Below are positions 44,068-53,460 of a DNA stretch of 64,000 nucleotides, piece by piece. The translations under genes and the position numbers were made by a program. Origin of the DNA: Paramesorhizobium deserti (lineage in GTDB: Bacteria > Pseudomonadota > Alphaproteobacteria > Rhizobiales > Rhizobiaceae); NCBI RefSeq assembly GCF_001558695.1, contig NZ_LNTU01000034.1:476455-540454 (forward strand). The letters are read 5' to 3'. Below the pieces are notes generated by a model that had not been told where the DNA came from, did not search any database, and was given only the letters and a program-made list of their open reading frames with translations. Each line of letters opens with the position of its first letter. Positions within the stretch are counted from its first letter, which is position 1.

Positions 44068-44520
44068 TGCGTAAGGGTACCACCGGCCAAGCTTAGCTAC
44101 GGTGGGATCCGTCGTACCAGACGGGCATGGACCACAGACGACAAAACTTACATCGGCGATCCGCTGGCGATGTCTGGCACCACAGCTGGTCACACGCGGA
44201 ACAAGGAAGACCGCTGTGACACAGATGCCTGATTTCCGCACGGTTCGATTCCGGAAGCCGCCCACTTTCGGCCCCGAACACGTCATTCGCCGATCAGCTT
44301 AGCGACGACCCCTTCGTTCGCAATGGAACCCGCCAGCGCGCTCATCTCGGTTCCACCGCCAAAAGGCATTCTAGGTCGTGGTCGGTAGTTCACTGCCCTC
44401 TGTCTCGCCGATCGGAACGAGCAGGTTGCGGAGAAAGCGGTCATTGCGTTGTATAGGGACAAGGAAACATAACAGGAGCAAAATACTCGCGGAGAGCGCA
44501 AATGCACCTATACTCGCCAA

Positions 44521-44685
44521 ATGGGCAAAAGAATCACGGACAGTCAGATTCTGGATGAGCTGGGCGAGACGGCGGTCAAGAAGATCGTGCTCGAAACAGG
44601 TTTCATACCCCCACGAAAGACGGTGGTGCGGAGGCGCCTTGGCGCGCAAGCCTTTGCCGTCTCACAAAAGAGGGCTATAGCGTAG
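44521..44685 (+). pseudogene. Truncated DUF4365 gene (N-terminus only)
   Basis: 54 codons: MGKRITDSQILDELGETAVK then KIVLETGFI, followed by a non-homologous tail to TAG at 44683. The first ~28 residues match my memory of DUF4365 proteins (nuclease-like fold), which continue for over 100 further residues. The join to unrelated sequence suggests a deletion. Confidence 0.5.
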
Positions 44686-44706
44686 ATATAGTTCTCATCA
44701 TCGCGC

Positions 44707-44729
44707 GGCGCGCCCGACAGGACTCGAAC
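44707..44729 (-). other. tRNA 3'-end-like segment, possible attachment-site scar
   Basis: On the minus strand GTTCGAGTCCTGTCGGGCGC then GCC resembles a T-loop plus acceptor 3' strand of a tRNA (Arg-like acceptor CGGGCGC). The 5' side of the T-stem does not pair, and no tRNA body precedes it. Such 3'-end copies are left by tRNA-targeting integrases as att sites. No second copy was found in the window. Confidence 0.4.
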
Positions 44730-45099
44730 TTTCTCCTAACTATTAGGATAACTGTATGACGTGCTCTGCTTTTGGATTCCGGGGTCAGATCTGAATGACC
44801 GAAATAGAAGGCGCGTTGCGGTCTGGAAGCTTAGGTCAAAACATGCCCGGCGTCGCGCGATGAATCCCTGACTGCCACTTAAGCTGACCATAGCGGTCGT
44901 CTTAGCCAAGCGATTTTGCCTGCTATAATCCGGGGACAATACAGCAATTGGGGCCTGTTCGCAGCCTTAGCCTGGCCTTCATGGATTGCAAGCTGGTTGC
45001 GTGTCGGCCGACCTTCGATTTGAACCTCAATCCCGTAATTGGATTGATATTTCTTCGCTTTTTGGATTTTTCGATGTTTCTGGAGAATCTGGACAAACA

Positions 45100-45138
45100 A
45101 AAACCCCCAGCCAACTGCTTGAGTTGATTGGGGGTTTT
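45100..45138. terminator. Bidirectional Rho-independent terminator-like hairpin
   Basis: AAAACCCCCA and TGGGGGTTTT form a perfect 10-bp stem; the loop has an internal CAACT/AGTTG pairing. A-run and T-run at the two ends would permit termination on either strand. No intact gene now abuts it. Confidence 0.6.
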
Positions 45139-45389
45139 GGGTTCAGTTTGGTTGCGGGGGCCTGCAATCATCTTTACTTGCGACCGGTCTCTCTACTTCA
45201 TCCCATGCTACTCCAGATGGAAACAGCGCTTCTTGACGAGCTATTTCGCACAGCAGCGTAAGAAACGGACCTAACCTAGATACGACTTCCACGCGTTGAC
45301 TTGTGCTTCTATCAGCGTGGCTCATTTGTCGGCGCGATAGCTGCCGACCGAAAGTTGTCGCGGCCGACCGAAAATCTCAGCTGCCGGCA

Positions 45390-45540
45390 GGCAAGGATCG
45401 GTCCCCTCGCTGAGGATCGCAAGACAGCGTTGGTAGCTAAACACCCGTCCCCGCTTGCGCCCAGTGATCTCTTCAACGATCCCCATCTTCTCAAGGTCGG
45501 CCAAGGCCGCGTTGGGGTGTCGGAACTGAAGCACCTCATA
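45390..45540 (-). pseudogene. Fic-family protein remnant (C-terminal winged-helix part)
   Basis: The minus strand reads PNAALADLEKMGIVEEITGR, then KRGRVFSYQRCLAILSEGTD, which is the usual C-terminal end of Fic/DOC-domain proteins. The catalytic HPFxxGNGR region and everything before it are missing, and the end runs on into unrelated residues. Confidence 0.55.
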
Positions 45541-45845
45541 TGTGCTATGGGTGTCAGCAACAGGAGAGATTCGATGGGCACACGCAGCCCTCGAACGGAT
45601 GAGCGCTGACGGGGCGCTGCAAGTGTCAAGGAACCCTCAAGTCCGCGCCTGAGGGACGCAGATCAATAGCCTCTGTAGGTGAGGTGGATACATTTCACTA
45701 TGGTGCGCGGACGTTCTCAATGTCATGATCACACCAACGTTCGCTCACGACACTCGCTCCTCGGGAGATCGGCAGCACGGAGCGGAGGCAGGACGTCGGT
45801 CCCAGGGCGATAGAGCCGGGCGGCAAAGGGAGATATCGAACGTAA

Positions 45846-47141
45846 GTGGAGTGGTATGCCGTCTTCCTGGCCATTTTTGGCGCCATTGTTCTTTTGACCG
45901 CTTGGCTGCCCCTCTGGCTGAAAGAGCTGCCGTTATCCCTGCCCATGTTCTGCATCGGCACGGGGGTGTTGCTGACCTGGTCACCGCTTCTGCCGATTGA
46001 CTGGGCGAACCCGCTCGAGAATCGGTACATCACTGAACGGATGACCGAATTTGTCGTCATCGTCTCCCTGATGGGCGCCGGCCTGAAGCTGGATCGGCCG
46101 ATCGGTTGGCGCAATTGGGGCATGACATGGCGCCTCCTTTTCATCGCCATGCCGATCACCATTGCGGGCGTCGCGCTGCTTGGTTGGGCGGTCCTCGGCT
46201 TGGGCATTGCCGCGGCCCTTCTTCTCGGCGCTGCCCTGGCGCCGACCGACCCGGTCCTGGCGAGCGACGTACAAGTTGGGCCGCCTCAGTCCGGCGAGGA
46301 GGATGAGGTGCGTTTCGCGCTTACCTCGGAAGCCGGCCTCAACGACGGCGCGGCCTTTCCCTTCGTCTACCTGGCCATCGCAATCGCGCTCTCGCAGGCT
46401 TCGGGCGAACCCTTCTTCGCCAACTGGCTGCTCGTTGACGTGATCTGGAAAGTCAGTGCAGGGCTGGCGATCGGGTGGATTGGCGGATGGGTGATGGGGC
46501 ATCTCACGTTCCGCCTGCCGAACCGAGCGGCACTCGCCAGGTCGAATGACGGTTTTGCCGCGCTCGGCATTACATGCCTGGCCTATGGTACAACCGAGCT
46601 GGCCAATGGCTACGGCTTCCTCGCGGTCTTTGTCGCTGCGGTGGCTTTCCGGGCAGTCGAACGGCGACACCGCTACCATCGCAACCTGCACAGCTTTGCC
46701 GAGCAGATCGAACGGCTGGTCATGATGGTGCTGTTGGTCTGCTTCGGTGCCGCGATCGCCGAGGGTACGATTTTCGGCGGGTTGAGCTGGCCCGTCGTAT
46801 TTGTTGCAGCCCTGGTTCTGCTTGTCCTACGGCCACTTTCCGGCTGGATCAGCCTCGCTGGTCATCCCGCACCGTATCACGAGAAGCTGGCGATTTCGTT
46901 CTTCGGCATCCGCGGCCTCGGCTCGTTCTACTATGTCGCCTACGCCTTGGGTCAGGCCGAATTCGACGGGGCTCAGGTTATCTGGGTCACGGTCTGTTGC
47001 GTGGTCCTCGTTTCGATCGTCATCCACGGCATCGCGGTTACCCCGATCATGAAGCGTCTTGACCGCTACCGGACTTCAATGCGCAGCGCAACGGGGCCGC
47101 CGCGTGGGCAGCCACCGGCGATCCAACGGCCACGTCACTAG
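45846..47141 (+). CDS. CPA1-family cation:proton antiporter (NhaP-like)
   Basis: 431 residues with about 12 membrane helices. It begins at GTG 45846. Key features are FVVIVSLMGAGLKLDRPIGW, LLGAALAPTDPVLASDVQVG with the ion-binding TDP, and EAGLNDGAAFPFVYLAIAI with the conserved NDG. GIRGLGSFYYVAYAL is also a family mark. It exchanges Na+ or K+ for H+ across the inner membrane. It stands alone among remnants. Confidence 0.88.
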   Translation: MEWYAVFLAIFGAIVLLTAWLPLWLKELPLSLPMFCIGTGVLLTWSPLLPIDWANPLENRYITERMTEFVVIVSLMGAGLKLDRPIGWRNWGMTWRLLFIAMPITIAGVALLGWAVLGLGIAAALLLGAALAPTDPVLASDVQVGPPQSGEEDEVRFALTSEAGLNDGAAFPFVYLAIAIALSQASGEPFFANWLLVDVIWKVSAGLAIGWIGGWVMGHLTFRLPNRAALARSNDGFAALGITCLAYGTTELANGYGFLAVFVAAVAFRAVERRHRYHRNLHSFAEQIERLVMMVLLVCFGAAIAEGTIFGGLSWPVVFVAALVLLVLRPLSGWISLAGHPAPYHEKLAISFFGIRGLGSFYYVAYALGQAEFDGAQVIWVTVCCVVLVSIVIHGIAVTPIMKRLDRYRTSMRSATGPPRGQPPAIQRPRH

Positions 47142-47183
47142 AGCATCTTGCGGACGTGCGAGCGAAAGCGTGCGCATCCCACT

Positions 47184-48105
47184 CTAAAGCGGGAGATCTT
47201 CGGTGGTGCGCCGAATGCGAAACCATCTGTAGGCGTAACTCCCGACCTCGATGGTGATGGTTCCATCCTTCTCGATGGTAAAGCCGCCGTGGCCAAAGAG
47301 ATCGACGAGGCCGTGCGGGGCAACCTGACCGAGGCTGAACGAGACCCGGTGGGATTTGTCGCTCAGATTGTGGATCGTGAGGACGGAGCGATTCCCCCAA
47401 TCGTGGCGCAGCGCCAGGATTGCGGCTTCTGACACCGGCACCAGGCTCCAGGCCCGAAGACAATCTCCGGCGTCTCGCGTCGCCTGCGGATCAGGTGCTC
47501 CATCCAGTTCAGAAGTCCTCCTTCGGCCCGAATGCGCGAAAGACCTCCTGCCGTTCCGCCTCCGTGAGTTTATCGAGCGACCACTCGTCGTGATTGCGGA
47601 TGAGGTTGGCCCATGCTGCGTCGGCCGGCAGCGACGGCATGGCCCGCAAATTGTGGACCAGCGCCCCCGCATCCTCGCGCACCAGCGCCAATGCCAGCGC
47701 CTGGTTCAGGTTGAAGTTGAGGCACATATGCAATTCGTCGCCGCTCTCATCGCCGAAAAAACGGCGCACATCCTCATATTCGAGATTGACCTCGCCCATG
47801 AGCAAGGCATCGCCGCGCCGGCGGCCGAGGAAACTGCGGAGATCACGCAGCCAATCGTGCGGCGCGATCTCCATCGGGCGCTCGATTCCCGAGGTCTCGA
47901 GGAGGAGGGGGACAGCATCGACACGAAAGCCGGAAAGGCCGATCTCCAGCCAGAAACCGACGATCCTGCGGATCTCCTCGCGCACCCTGGGATTGGCGAT
48001 GTTGAGGTCGGGCTGGTGCTTGTAGAAGCGGTGCAGACGTGTGGTTCACCACCAGGTCCGCGATCACACGCATGCCGAGATCGCGCGCGGTGCGCACGAT
48101 CCACT
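47184..48105 (-). pseudogene. Decayed trehalose synthase/GH13 alpha-amylase gene (TreS-like)
   Basis: Three blocks in different frames. The first reads WIVRTARDLGMRVIADLVVNHTS (GH13 region I). The second, ~48040-47509, has NIANPRVREEIRRIVGFWLE, GFRVDAVPLLLE with the catalytic Asp, MGEVNLEYED with the Glu, and LIRNHDEWSLDKLTEAERQE with the final Asp region, ending FGPKEDF. The third, ~47515-47184, is the C-terminal beta domain (SLVPVSEAAILALRHDWGNR). At least 100 residues are missing between blocks two and three. The N-terminus is replaced by the LLM oxidoreductase remnant. Confidence 0.7.
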
Positions 48106-48549
48106 TTGATCGCCCGTCATGGGTCACGGTCTCGCCTGCGAACAGCGCACGCATGACCGCAACGCATTCGGCCAGCCTGTCATTGCGGACGGGCTTTCGA
48201 GGCCAGCGATCTCCCGTGATGTGCTCGTTCGAGGCTTCACCGGTGCCGCACGCCATCCAGAAGCGGCCGGGGAACATCTGGCAGAGGGTGGCTGCAGCCT
48301 GAGCAATGATCGCCGGGTGTATCGCTGGCCAGGCGCGGTGACCACGCCGAAAGGCAGGGATGTGGCTTGCAAAGCGGCGCCAAGCCAGGACCAGGCTAAG
48401 CCGGACTGGCCCTGTCGCTCGCTCCAGGGCGAGAAGTGATCCGACGACATTGCAGCGCCGAAGCCCGCGGACTCCGCAAGGCCAACCGCATCGAGCAGCG
48501 ACCTCGGATCGATCTGCTCATGCGAGGCGTGAAAGCTGATAACGGGCAT
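48106..48549 (-). pseudogene. Decayed LLM-class flavin oxidoreductase, fused into the TreS remnant
   Basis: From ATG 48549: MPVISFHASHEQIDPRSLLD, then AVGLAESAGFGAAMSSDHFSPWSERQGQSGLAWSWLGAA, typical of the TIGR03885-like F420/flavin oxidoreductases. After a frameshift near 48310 it continues MFPGRFWMACGTGEASNEHI and FAGETVTHDGR. Near 48106 it runs in frame into trehalose synthase sequence. The two genes are neighbours in several Rhizobiales, which fits an internal deletion. Confidence 0.65.
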
Positions 48550-48833
48550 TGCCCCTCCGACACACTGCTGGCCACCGCCCCGTCGAACGGCGATTGGCGT
48601 CGCGACTTGTCAAAACTGCTGGTGCGAGAACGGTGCCGGCCGAACTCGGTTACGGAAGCGGACCGTCCGCAATCGATGAAGTTTGCAACAAGCGTCGGCC
48701 CAAAGCCGCCGCGGCGGCGATTATGACAGCTGAAAGCGGACTTTCTCCAGAATCGACATCGCTGTCCTTAACCGACACTGCGCCTGAATAGGTAGGTGCT
48801 GGTTGCACGCACGTCGCGGCATCCTCCGCCGCA

Positions 48834-50066
48834 CTACTCTGCCGCTCGCGTATATCGACGCGTCGTCGGCATGTGCTCTCGCTCCCAATCCACCATGTAA
48901 TCACGCGTTAGCGGAACAATGTCGGATCGTTTGGCAAGCTGTACCTGGAAAACCATCATGGAGCGAAAGCGGAATCCGATCTCGCACAAGACGAGATAGA
49001 ACTCCCACATGCGGCAGAACCTTTCGTCGTAGAGCGCCGCGACGCGCTGCCGATTGGCCATAAAGCGCCTGCGCCAGTGACGGAGCGTTTCCGCATAATG
49101 AAGACGCAGGATCTCGATATCGGTGACGATCAGGCCCGAGCGCTCAGCGGCTGAGCTGACTTCGGACAAAGATGCCAGGTCGGCGCCCGGAAAGATGTAT
49201 TTGCGGATGAACGGATTTATCGGGCCCGGCGCATCCGAAAACCCGATTGCGTGCAGCAGCGCAACACCATCTTCCTTGAGCAGGTCGTTGAGTTTGGCAA
49301 AGAACTCGTCATAGTTCTTCTTGCCCACGTGCTCGAACATGCCGACCGAGACGATGCGATCATACGCGCCGGCCACTTGGCGATAGTCGCGCAGTTGAAA
49401 GCGGGCTCGATCGGCAAGGCCGGCTGCGGCCGCCCGCGCCTCGGATTTTTTGTGCTGCTCGACGCTCAGTGTGACGCCGGTAACGTCAGCACCCGCTTCC
49501 TCGGCCAGATAGAGGCCCAGCCCTCCCCAACCTGAGCCGATATCCAGTATGTCGAGGCCCGGCCGATCGAGAAGCAGCTTTGCCGCGATATGGCGTTTCT
49601 TGTTCTCCTGTGCCGTCTCCAGGCCGTCGCTGGCATTGATGAAATAGGCGCAGGAATACTGACGGTCGCTGTCGAGGAAGAGATCGTAGAGTTGGTCCGA
49701 TAGATCGTAGTGATGGGCGATATTGCGGCGCGCCCGATCGATTGGATTGTACTGCTTGAGCTGGCGCGCCATACGCGACAGCAAAGAGAACCACGGCATC
49801 TTCTCGAAATTTTGAAGATTTCGTGCAGCAATCTCAAGGAGATCGTAGAGCGTTCCATCCTCGACGGTCAGCAGGCCGTTCATGTAGGCTTCGCCGATCG
49901 AGAGCTCCGGATTCAGGGCAAGCGTATAGTCAAGATGGCGAGCGCGCAGCCGAACGGTACAGTGGGGCGGGGAGCCGTCGCCATAAACGTGCGTTCCTCC
50001 TGCACCGTCGATCAACCGCAGGCTGCCAGTGCGGATGGTAGATTTGAGAATTGCGGGAAACAGCAT
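48834..50066 (-). CDS. cfa: Cyclopropane-fatty-acyl-phospholipid synthase
   Basis: About 410 residues from ATG 50066, which has a perfect AGGAGG upstream. The SAM site reads LDILDIGSGWGGLGLYLAEE, then GVTLSVEQHKKS and RIVSVGMFEHVGKKNYDEFF. HHYDLSDQLYDLFLD and CAYF before it are the lipid-binding marks. It adds a methylene bridge to membrane lipid double bonds, a response to acid or stationary phase. A second, truncated homologue lies at 63165. Confidence 0.9.
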   Translation of the reverse strand: MLFPAILKSTIRTGSLRLIDGAGGTHVYGDGSPPHCTVRLRARHLDYTLALNPELSIGEAYMNGLLTVEDGTLYDLLEIAARNLQNFEKMPWFSLLSRMARQLKQYNPIDRARRNIAHHYDLSDQLYDLFLDSDRQYSCAYFINASDGLETAQENKKRHIAAKLLLDRPGLDILDIGSGWGGLGLYLAEEAGADVTGVTLSVEQHKKSEARAAAAGLADRARFQLRDYRQVAGAYDRIVSVGMFEHVGKKNYDEFFAKLNDLLKEDGVALLHAIGFSDAPGPINPFIRKYIFPGADLASLSEVSSAAERSGLIVTDIEILRLHYAETLRHWRRRFMANRQRVAALYDERFCRMWEFYLVLCEIGFRFRSMMVFQVQLAKRSDIVPLTRDYMVDWEREHMPTTRRYTRAAE

Positions 50067-50242
50067 GGTGATCCTCCTGTTGATCGCAAATTTTAGCGTG
50101 ATCGCGTGCGGCGGAAAGTCAAATGTCCTGCAAAGCCTCTCAGCCAAACGAGTTGTGCTGACGGTCCACGCGTGCGAAGATGTCTGCAGGCCTGTAAAGC
50201 CGACGATCTACGCAATGCTCCTTTCTCGGATCACATTCCAGT

Positions 50243-51301
50243 ATGGCGAAAAACATAATCGACAAGTCCGAAGGGCAAAAGGCCGCCGAAGCCAATGTCG
50301 AGAGCTTTCGGCACGAACTCGGCCCGTTCGTCGTCGCCGCCAATCAAACACGGATGGCCATGGTGTTCACGGACGCGAAGGAACCCGGCCACCCGATCAT
50401 CTTCGCCAATGACGCCTTTCTCTCCCTGACCGGATACGACAGGGAAGAGGTGCTCGGCCAGGACTTCAATTTCCTGACACAGCTCGGTGCAGATGCCGCG
50501 GCGCTGGAGAAGATAAAGAGCGAGTTCAACGCGCATGCGGTGGGAGGTGCGGAAATCCAATATCGCCGCAAGGATGGCAGCGATTTCTGGGCCGTCGTCT
50601 TCATCAGTCCGGTCCGCGACCAGGATGGAGAAATAGTGCAGTACTTCGCCTCTTTCGTCGATCTCACGCTGCACAAACAGGAGCAGATCGAATCCAAAAT
50701 GCTCATCGACGAGCTGAACCACCGGGTGAAGAACACGCTTGCGACGGTGCAGTCGATCGTTTGGCAGGCATCGCGAACAAATTCCGATCCCAAGGTGATC
50801 CGGGAAGCGATCGAAACCCGGCTGTTCGCGCTTTCCCGGTCGCACGATCTGCTGACCCGAGAAAACTGGGTAAGCGCAGGGCTGGTGGACGTGCTCAACG
50901 ACGCCCTCGAGCCGTTCGGAATCACGAACGGCCGCGCGGAGCGCGTTACGATCAAGGGCGAGAACATCCGCTTCCCGCCGAAAGCCGCCTTGGCGCTTGG
51001 GATCGCGTTCAACGAACTCGCAACCAATGCCGTGAAATACGGCGCGTTCTCCAACGCTGCCGGCTCAATCCATATTGAGTGGAAGGTCGAACCGGGAGCG
51101 AATGGATCCCGATTGTCGCTGACTTGGCGGGAGGAAGATGGCCCGCCGGTCGCCCCGCCCATACGCAAAGGATTCGGCTCTCGCGTGATCGAGCGCGGCC
51201 TGGCTCACGAACTAGGCGGGATTATACATCTCGACTACCGGAAGGAAGGGCTGGTCTGTACAATTGACATTCCCGCTGCATCGGAATCGCTCCATGGATG
51301 A
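50243..51301 (+). CDS. PAS (LOV-like) HWE/HisKA_2 sensor histidine kinase
   Basis: 352 residues. Residues ~35-145 are a PAS domain with LOV-like layout (NDAFLSLTGYDREEVLGQDF, then RRKDGSDFWAVVFISPVRD). The flavin-adduct Cys of LOV domains is replaced by Phe75 (GQDFNFL instead of GRNCRFL). The kinase part has His160 in LIDELNHRVKNTLATVQSIVW, then LGIAFNELATNAVKYGAFS (N box), and the GFGSRVIERGLAHELGG end. It phosphorylates itself and probably the response regulator whose gene overlaps its 3' end by 8 bp. Confidence 0.88.
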   Translation: MAKNIIDKSEGQKAAEANVESFRHELGPFVVAANQTRMAMVFTDAKEPGHPIIFANDAFLSLTGYDREEVLGQDFNFLTQLGADAAALEKIKSEFNAHAVGGAEIQYRRKDGSDFWAVVFISPVRDQDGEIVQYFASFVDLTLHKQEQIESKMLIDELNHRVKNTLATVQSIVWQASRTNSDPKVIREAIETRLFALSRSHDLLTRENWVSAGLVDVLNDALEPFGITNGRAERVTIKGENIRFPPKAALALGIAFNELATNAVKYGAFSNAAGSIHIEWKVEPGANGSRLSLTWREEDGPPVAPPIRKGFGSRVIERGLAHELGGIIHLDYRKEGLVCTIDIPAASESLHG

Positions 51302-51656
51302 TTTGCTCTCCGGCCGCCGCGTCCTCGTCGTCGAGGACGAAGTGCTGGTCCTCATGATGATCGAAGACATGCTGGCCGATCTCGGCTGCGAGTCCGTGAC
51401 CGCCGCCGGCACGATTGAAAAGGCCGTCGCGTCCATGGAAGAGCATGTCTTCGACGTGGCGATGCTGGACATGAACCTGAATGGCAACGATAGCCTCAAG
51501 GTAGCCAAAGCGCTGACCGCACGCGGCGTGCCGTTCGTCTACTGCACTGGCAACGGCCATGGCATAAAGGAAGACTCGGCCAACACCCCGGTTCTTCGCA
51601 AGCCGTTCAGCTTCGAGGAACTGACCGGAATCCTCACGCGTCTTCTCTCTCGCTGA
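51294..51656 (+). CDS. Single-domain response regulator
   Basis: 120 residues from ATG 51294. Receiver domain: RVLVVEDEVLVLMMIEDML (acidic pair), VAMLDMNLNG with the phospho-acceptor Asp near residue 61, YCTGNGHG and VLRKPFSFEEL with the conserved Lys. No output domain is present. It overlaps the kinase gene by 8 bp, so it is its likely partner, possibly a phosphate sink or relay. Confidence 0.87.
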   Translation: MDDLLSGRRVLVVEDEVLVLMMIEDMLADLGCESVTAAGTIEKAVASMEEHVFDVAMLDMNLNGNDSLKVAKALTARGVPFVYCTGNGHGIKEDSANTPVLRKPFSFEELTGILTRLLSR

Positions 51657-51737
51657 TCGCTGTCGGCGCTCAGCCAAAGGCCTTCGCCCGTAGCCCCGGT
51701 TGCTGCAGGGCACCGTAACGCCACCGGGTGCTCCTGC

Positions 51738-51920
51738 TCAGCGTTTCAGGGCGTCCCGAATCTCGTCCTTGGCCTTGCCTACACCTTTTTGGACCGTGCC
51801 CTCAGCCTTGTCTGCCTTGCCTTCGGCCCGAAGTTTTTCATCCCCCGTGCCCTTTCCAATAGCTTCTTTCACGTTTCCGCGAACTTTCTTCGCACTGCCT
51901 TTTGCTTCGTCCTTGTGCAT
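51738..51920 (-). CDS. CsbD-family stress protein
   Basis: 60 residues: MHKDEAKGSAKKVRGNVKEA, then IGKGTGDEKLRAEGKADKAEG and VQKGVGKAKDEIRDALKR, a typical CsbD. These small, charged proteins are general stress markers with unknown biochemical role. AGGAG lies six bases before the ATG. An EcfG-like promoter lies 28 bp upstream. A longer frame to 52028 lacks support. Confidence 0.88.
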   Translation of the reverse strand: MHKDEAKGSAKKVRGNVKEAIGKGTGDEKLRAEGKADKAEGTVQKGVGKAKDEIRDALKR

Positions 51921-51947
51921 TACTCTCTCCTGCGTCCAGACAAAACA

Positions 51948-51972
51948 AACCGGCGGGACAATCAATCGTTCC
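51948..51972 (-). promoter_or_regulatory. EcfG-type general stress promoter before csbD
   Basis: On the minus strand GGAAC (51972-51968), 16 bp, then GGTT (51951-51948), against the alphaproteobacterial EcfG consensus GGAAC-N16/17-CGTT. It lies 28 bp upstream of the CsbD start codon. Motif seen; sigma factor inferred. Confidence 0.5.
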
Positions 51973-52145
51973 GGGTAGGATCTTCTTTTCTCGCTCTGAG
52001 CGAAGCATCTCGTCCGACTTCTCGTCAAGCGACCGTGAGGGTGTGACGTGCCTTCACGTGAGAGGCCTCTATATTCCAGAGTGTACGACCGTCTCTTGCA
52101 AGCATGATAAGGATTACTGGGCCTAGGTCGCAGGAAGGATATGGG

Positions 52146-53213
52146 ATGTTGACGCCGACTGTGCAGGGAATCAGTTTTGCCACTGTAGTGGTCCTGGTGA
52201 CCGCAGCTTTCGTCTGGCTGCTCTTGCCATTTTATGGGGCAGTGCTATGGGCTGTAATTCTCGCGCTGTTGTTCAATCCGCTGCACCGCAGAATTGAGAG
52301 ACGACTTGGTGCTCGGCGAAACCTTGCGGCTATGCTGACCCTATTCGCCTGCATTTGCATTGTGGTCATCCCTGGCTCGCTGATCCTCGCATCCCTCGCC
52401 CAAGAGACGACCAGCCTCTATAGCCGCATCAGTACGCGAGAGTTGGATCTCGCCCTCATACTGGAGAATTTTCACAGAGCTTTGCCCTCCTTCATTGTGG
52501 ATGGGCTCGCAGTCTTCAAACTTGGCAGTTTTGGGGAGATTCAAACTCGGCTGACCTCATTCCTGGGCGAAGCCGCCCAAACCATCGCCACGAGAATAGT
52601 GTCCATTGGGCAGGGAACAGCTCAGATTTTCATTAGCCTCGGTATAATGCTTTATCTGCTCTTCTTCCTATTTCGGGACGGCCCTAGATTAGCGGCCACG
52701 ATCCGCAAAGCCAGCCCGCTCAGCGACCATCATACCAATCACATATTGGGAAAGTTCAGTGAGGTCGTGAAGGCAACCGTCAAGGGAAACGTGATTATCG
52801 CGATCATCCAAGGAGCTATCGGAGGCATCGCGTTCTGGATGCTCGGGATTGAAGCCGCGCTTCTCTGGGGTGTTCTCATGGCGGTGTTGTCGCTTCTGCC
52901 GGCCATAGGTGCCTTTATAGTCTGGGGGCCTGTCGCAGCCTATCTGCTGATATCGGGTCAGTATCTGAAGGGTGCCATTCTGCTTGCGGTGGGCGTGTTG
53001 ATCATCAGCATGATCGACAACTTGTTACGGCCACCACTGGTGGGAAAGGGTACACGCCTGCCCGACTATGTAGTCCTTATTTCCACTCTCGGCGGAATCG
53101 CGATCATTGGAATGAACGGGTTTGTCATCGGCCCGCTGATTGCTGCCCTGTTCTTCGCCGTTTGGTCTTTATTCACCGACGACCAAATTCGCTCGCAACG
53201 GGGGGACAAGTAA
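52146..53213 (+). CDS. AI-2E family transporter (PerM-like membrane protein)
   Basis: 355 residues with about eight membrane segments. Marks are LLPFYGAVLWAVILALLFNPLHRRIERRLGARRNLAAMLTL near the start (landmark only), then VKGNVIIAIIQGAIGGIAFW, LLPAIGAFIVWGP and MIDNLLRPPLVGKGTRLPDY. The family includes autoinducer-2 exporters and Na+/H+ antiporters, so substrate is open. ATG 52146 follows AGGAAGGATATGGG. Its stop lies one base from the end of the split ORF on the other strand. Confidence 0.85.
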   Translation: MLTPTVQGISFATVVVLVTAAFVWLLLPFYGAVLWAVILALLFNPLHRRIERRLGARRNLAAMLTLFACICIVVIPGSLILASLAQETTSLYSRISTRELDLALILENFHRALPSFIVDGLAVFKLGSFGEIQTRLTSFLGEAAQTIATRIVSIGQGTAQIFISLGIMLYLLFFLFRDGPRLAATIRKASPLSDHHTNHILGKFSEVVKATVKGNVIIAIIQGAIGGIAFWMLGIEAALLWGVLMAVLSLLPAIGAFIVWGPVAAYLLISGQYLKGAILLAVGVLIISMIDNLLRPPLVGKGTRLPDYVVLISTLGGIAIIGMNGFVIGPLIAALFFAVWSLFTDDQIRSQRGDK

Positions 53214-53460
53214 GTCAGTCATTCGTCTTTGTCCGCTTTGAGGAGAGCTTGGCTGCACAGGGTGGATGTTGCCTGGCGAGGGCACGTTTGAACGCCCCCA
53301 GGTCTCGTTTTGATAGATCCCGCCGCGGGTGCTTGTAGAGACGATAGGAACTGGCGGTCTGTATTCTTAGAGCGGTTCAGGTTGTATCTGAATCGGAGGG
53401 GATTCCAGTTTCAGCCGGTTTGTGATTCAAGATGCTGGCTGGGGTGGAGGCCAGCATCGG

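Larger units (their letters stand above)
43926..45845. other. Gene-poor junction region with scattered remnants
   Basis: About 1.9 kb between the siderophore locus and the antiporter gene. It holds short pieces of at least three unrelated genes (DHFR-like, DUF4365, Fic), a tRNA 3'-end-like segment and a terminator, all listed separately. Stretches 44068-44520 and 44730-45099 contain no frame I can assign. Composition is less GC-rich than the flanks. It looks like an old insertion or excision junction. Confidence 0.5.

Noticed and set aside
44701..44760. Complete tRNA gene
   Set aside because: Only the T-loop and 3' acceptor part fit; D-arm, anticodon arm and 5' acceptor strand are absent. 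Listed as a possible attachment scar instead.
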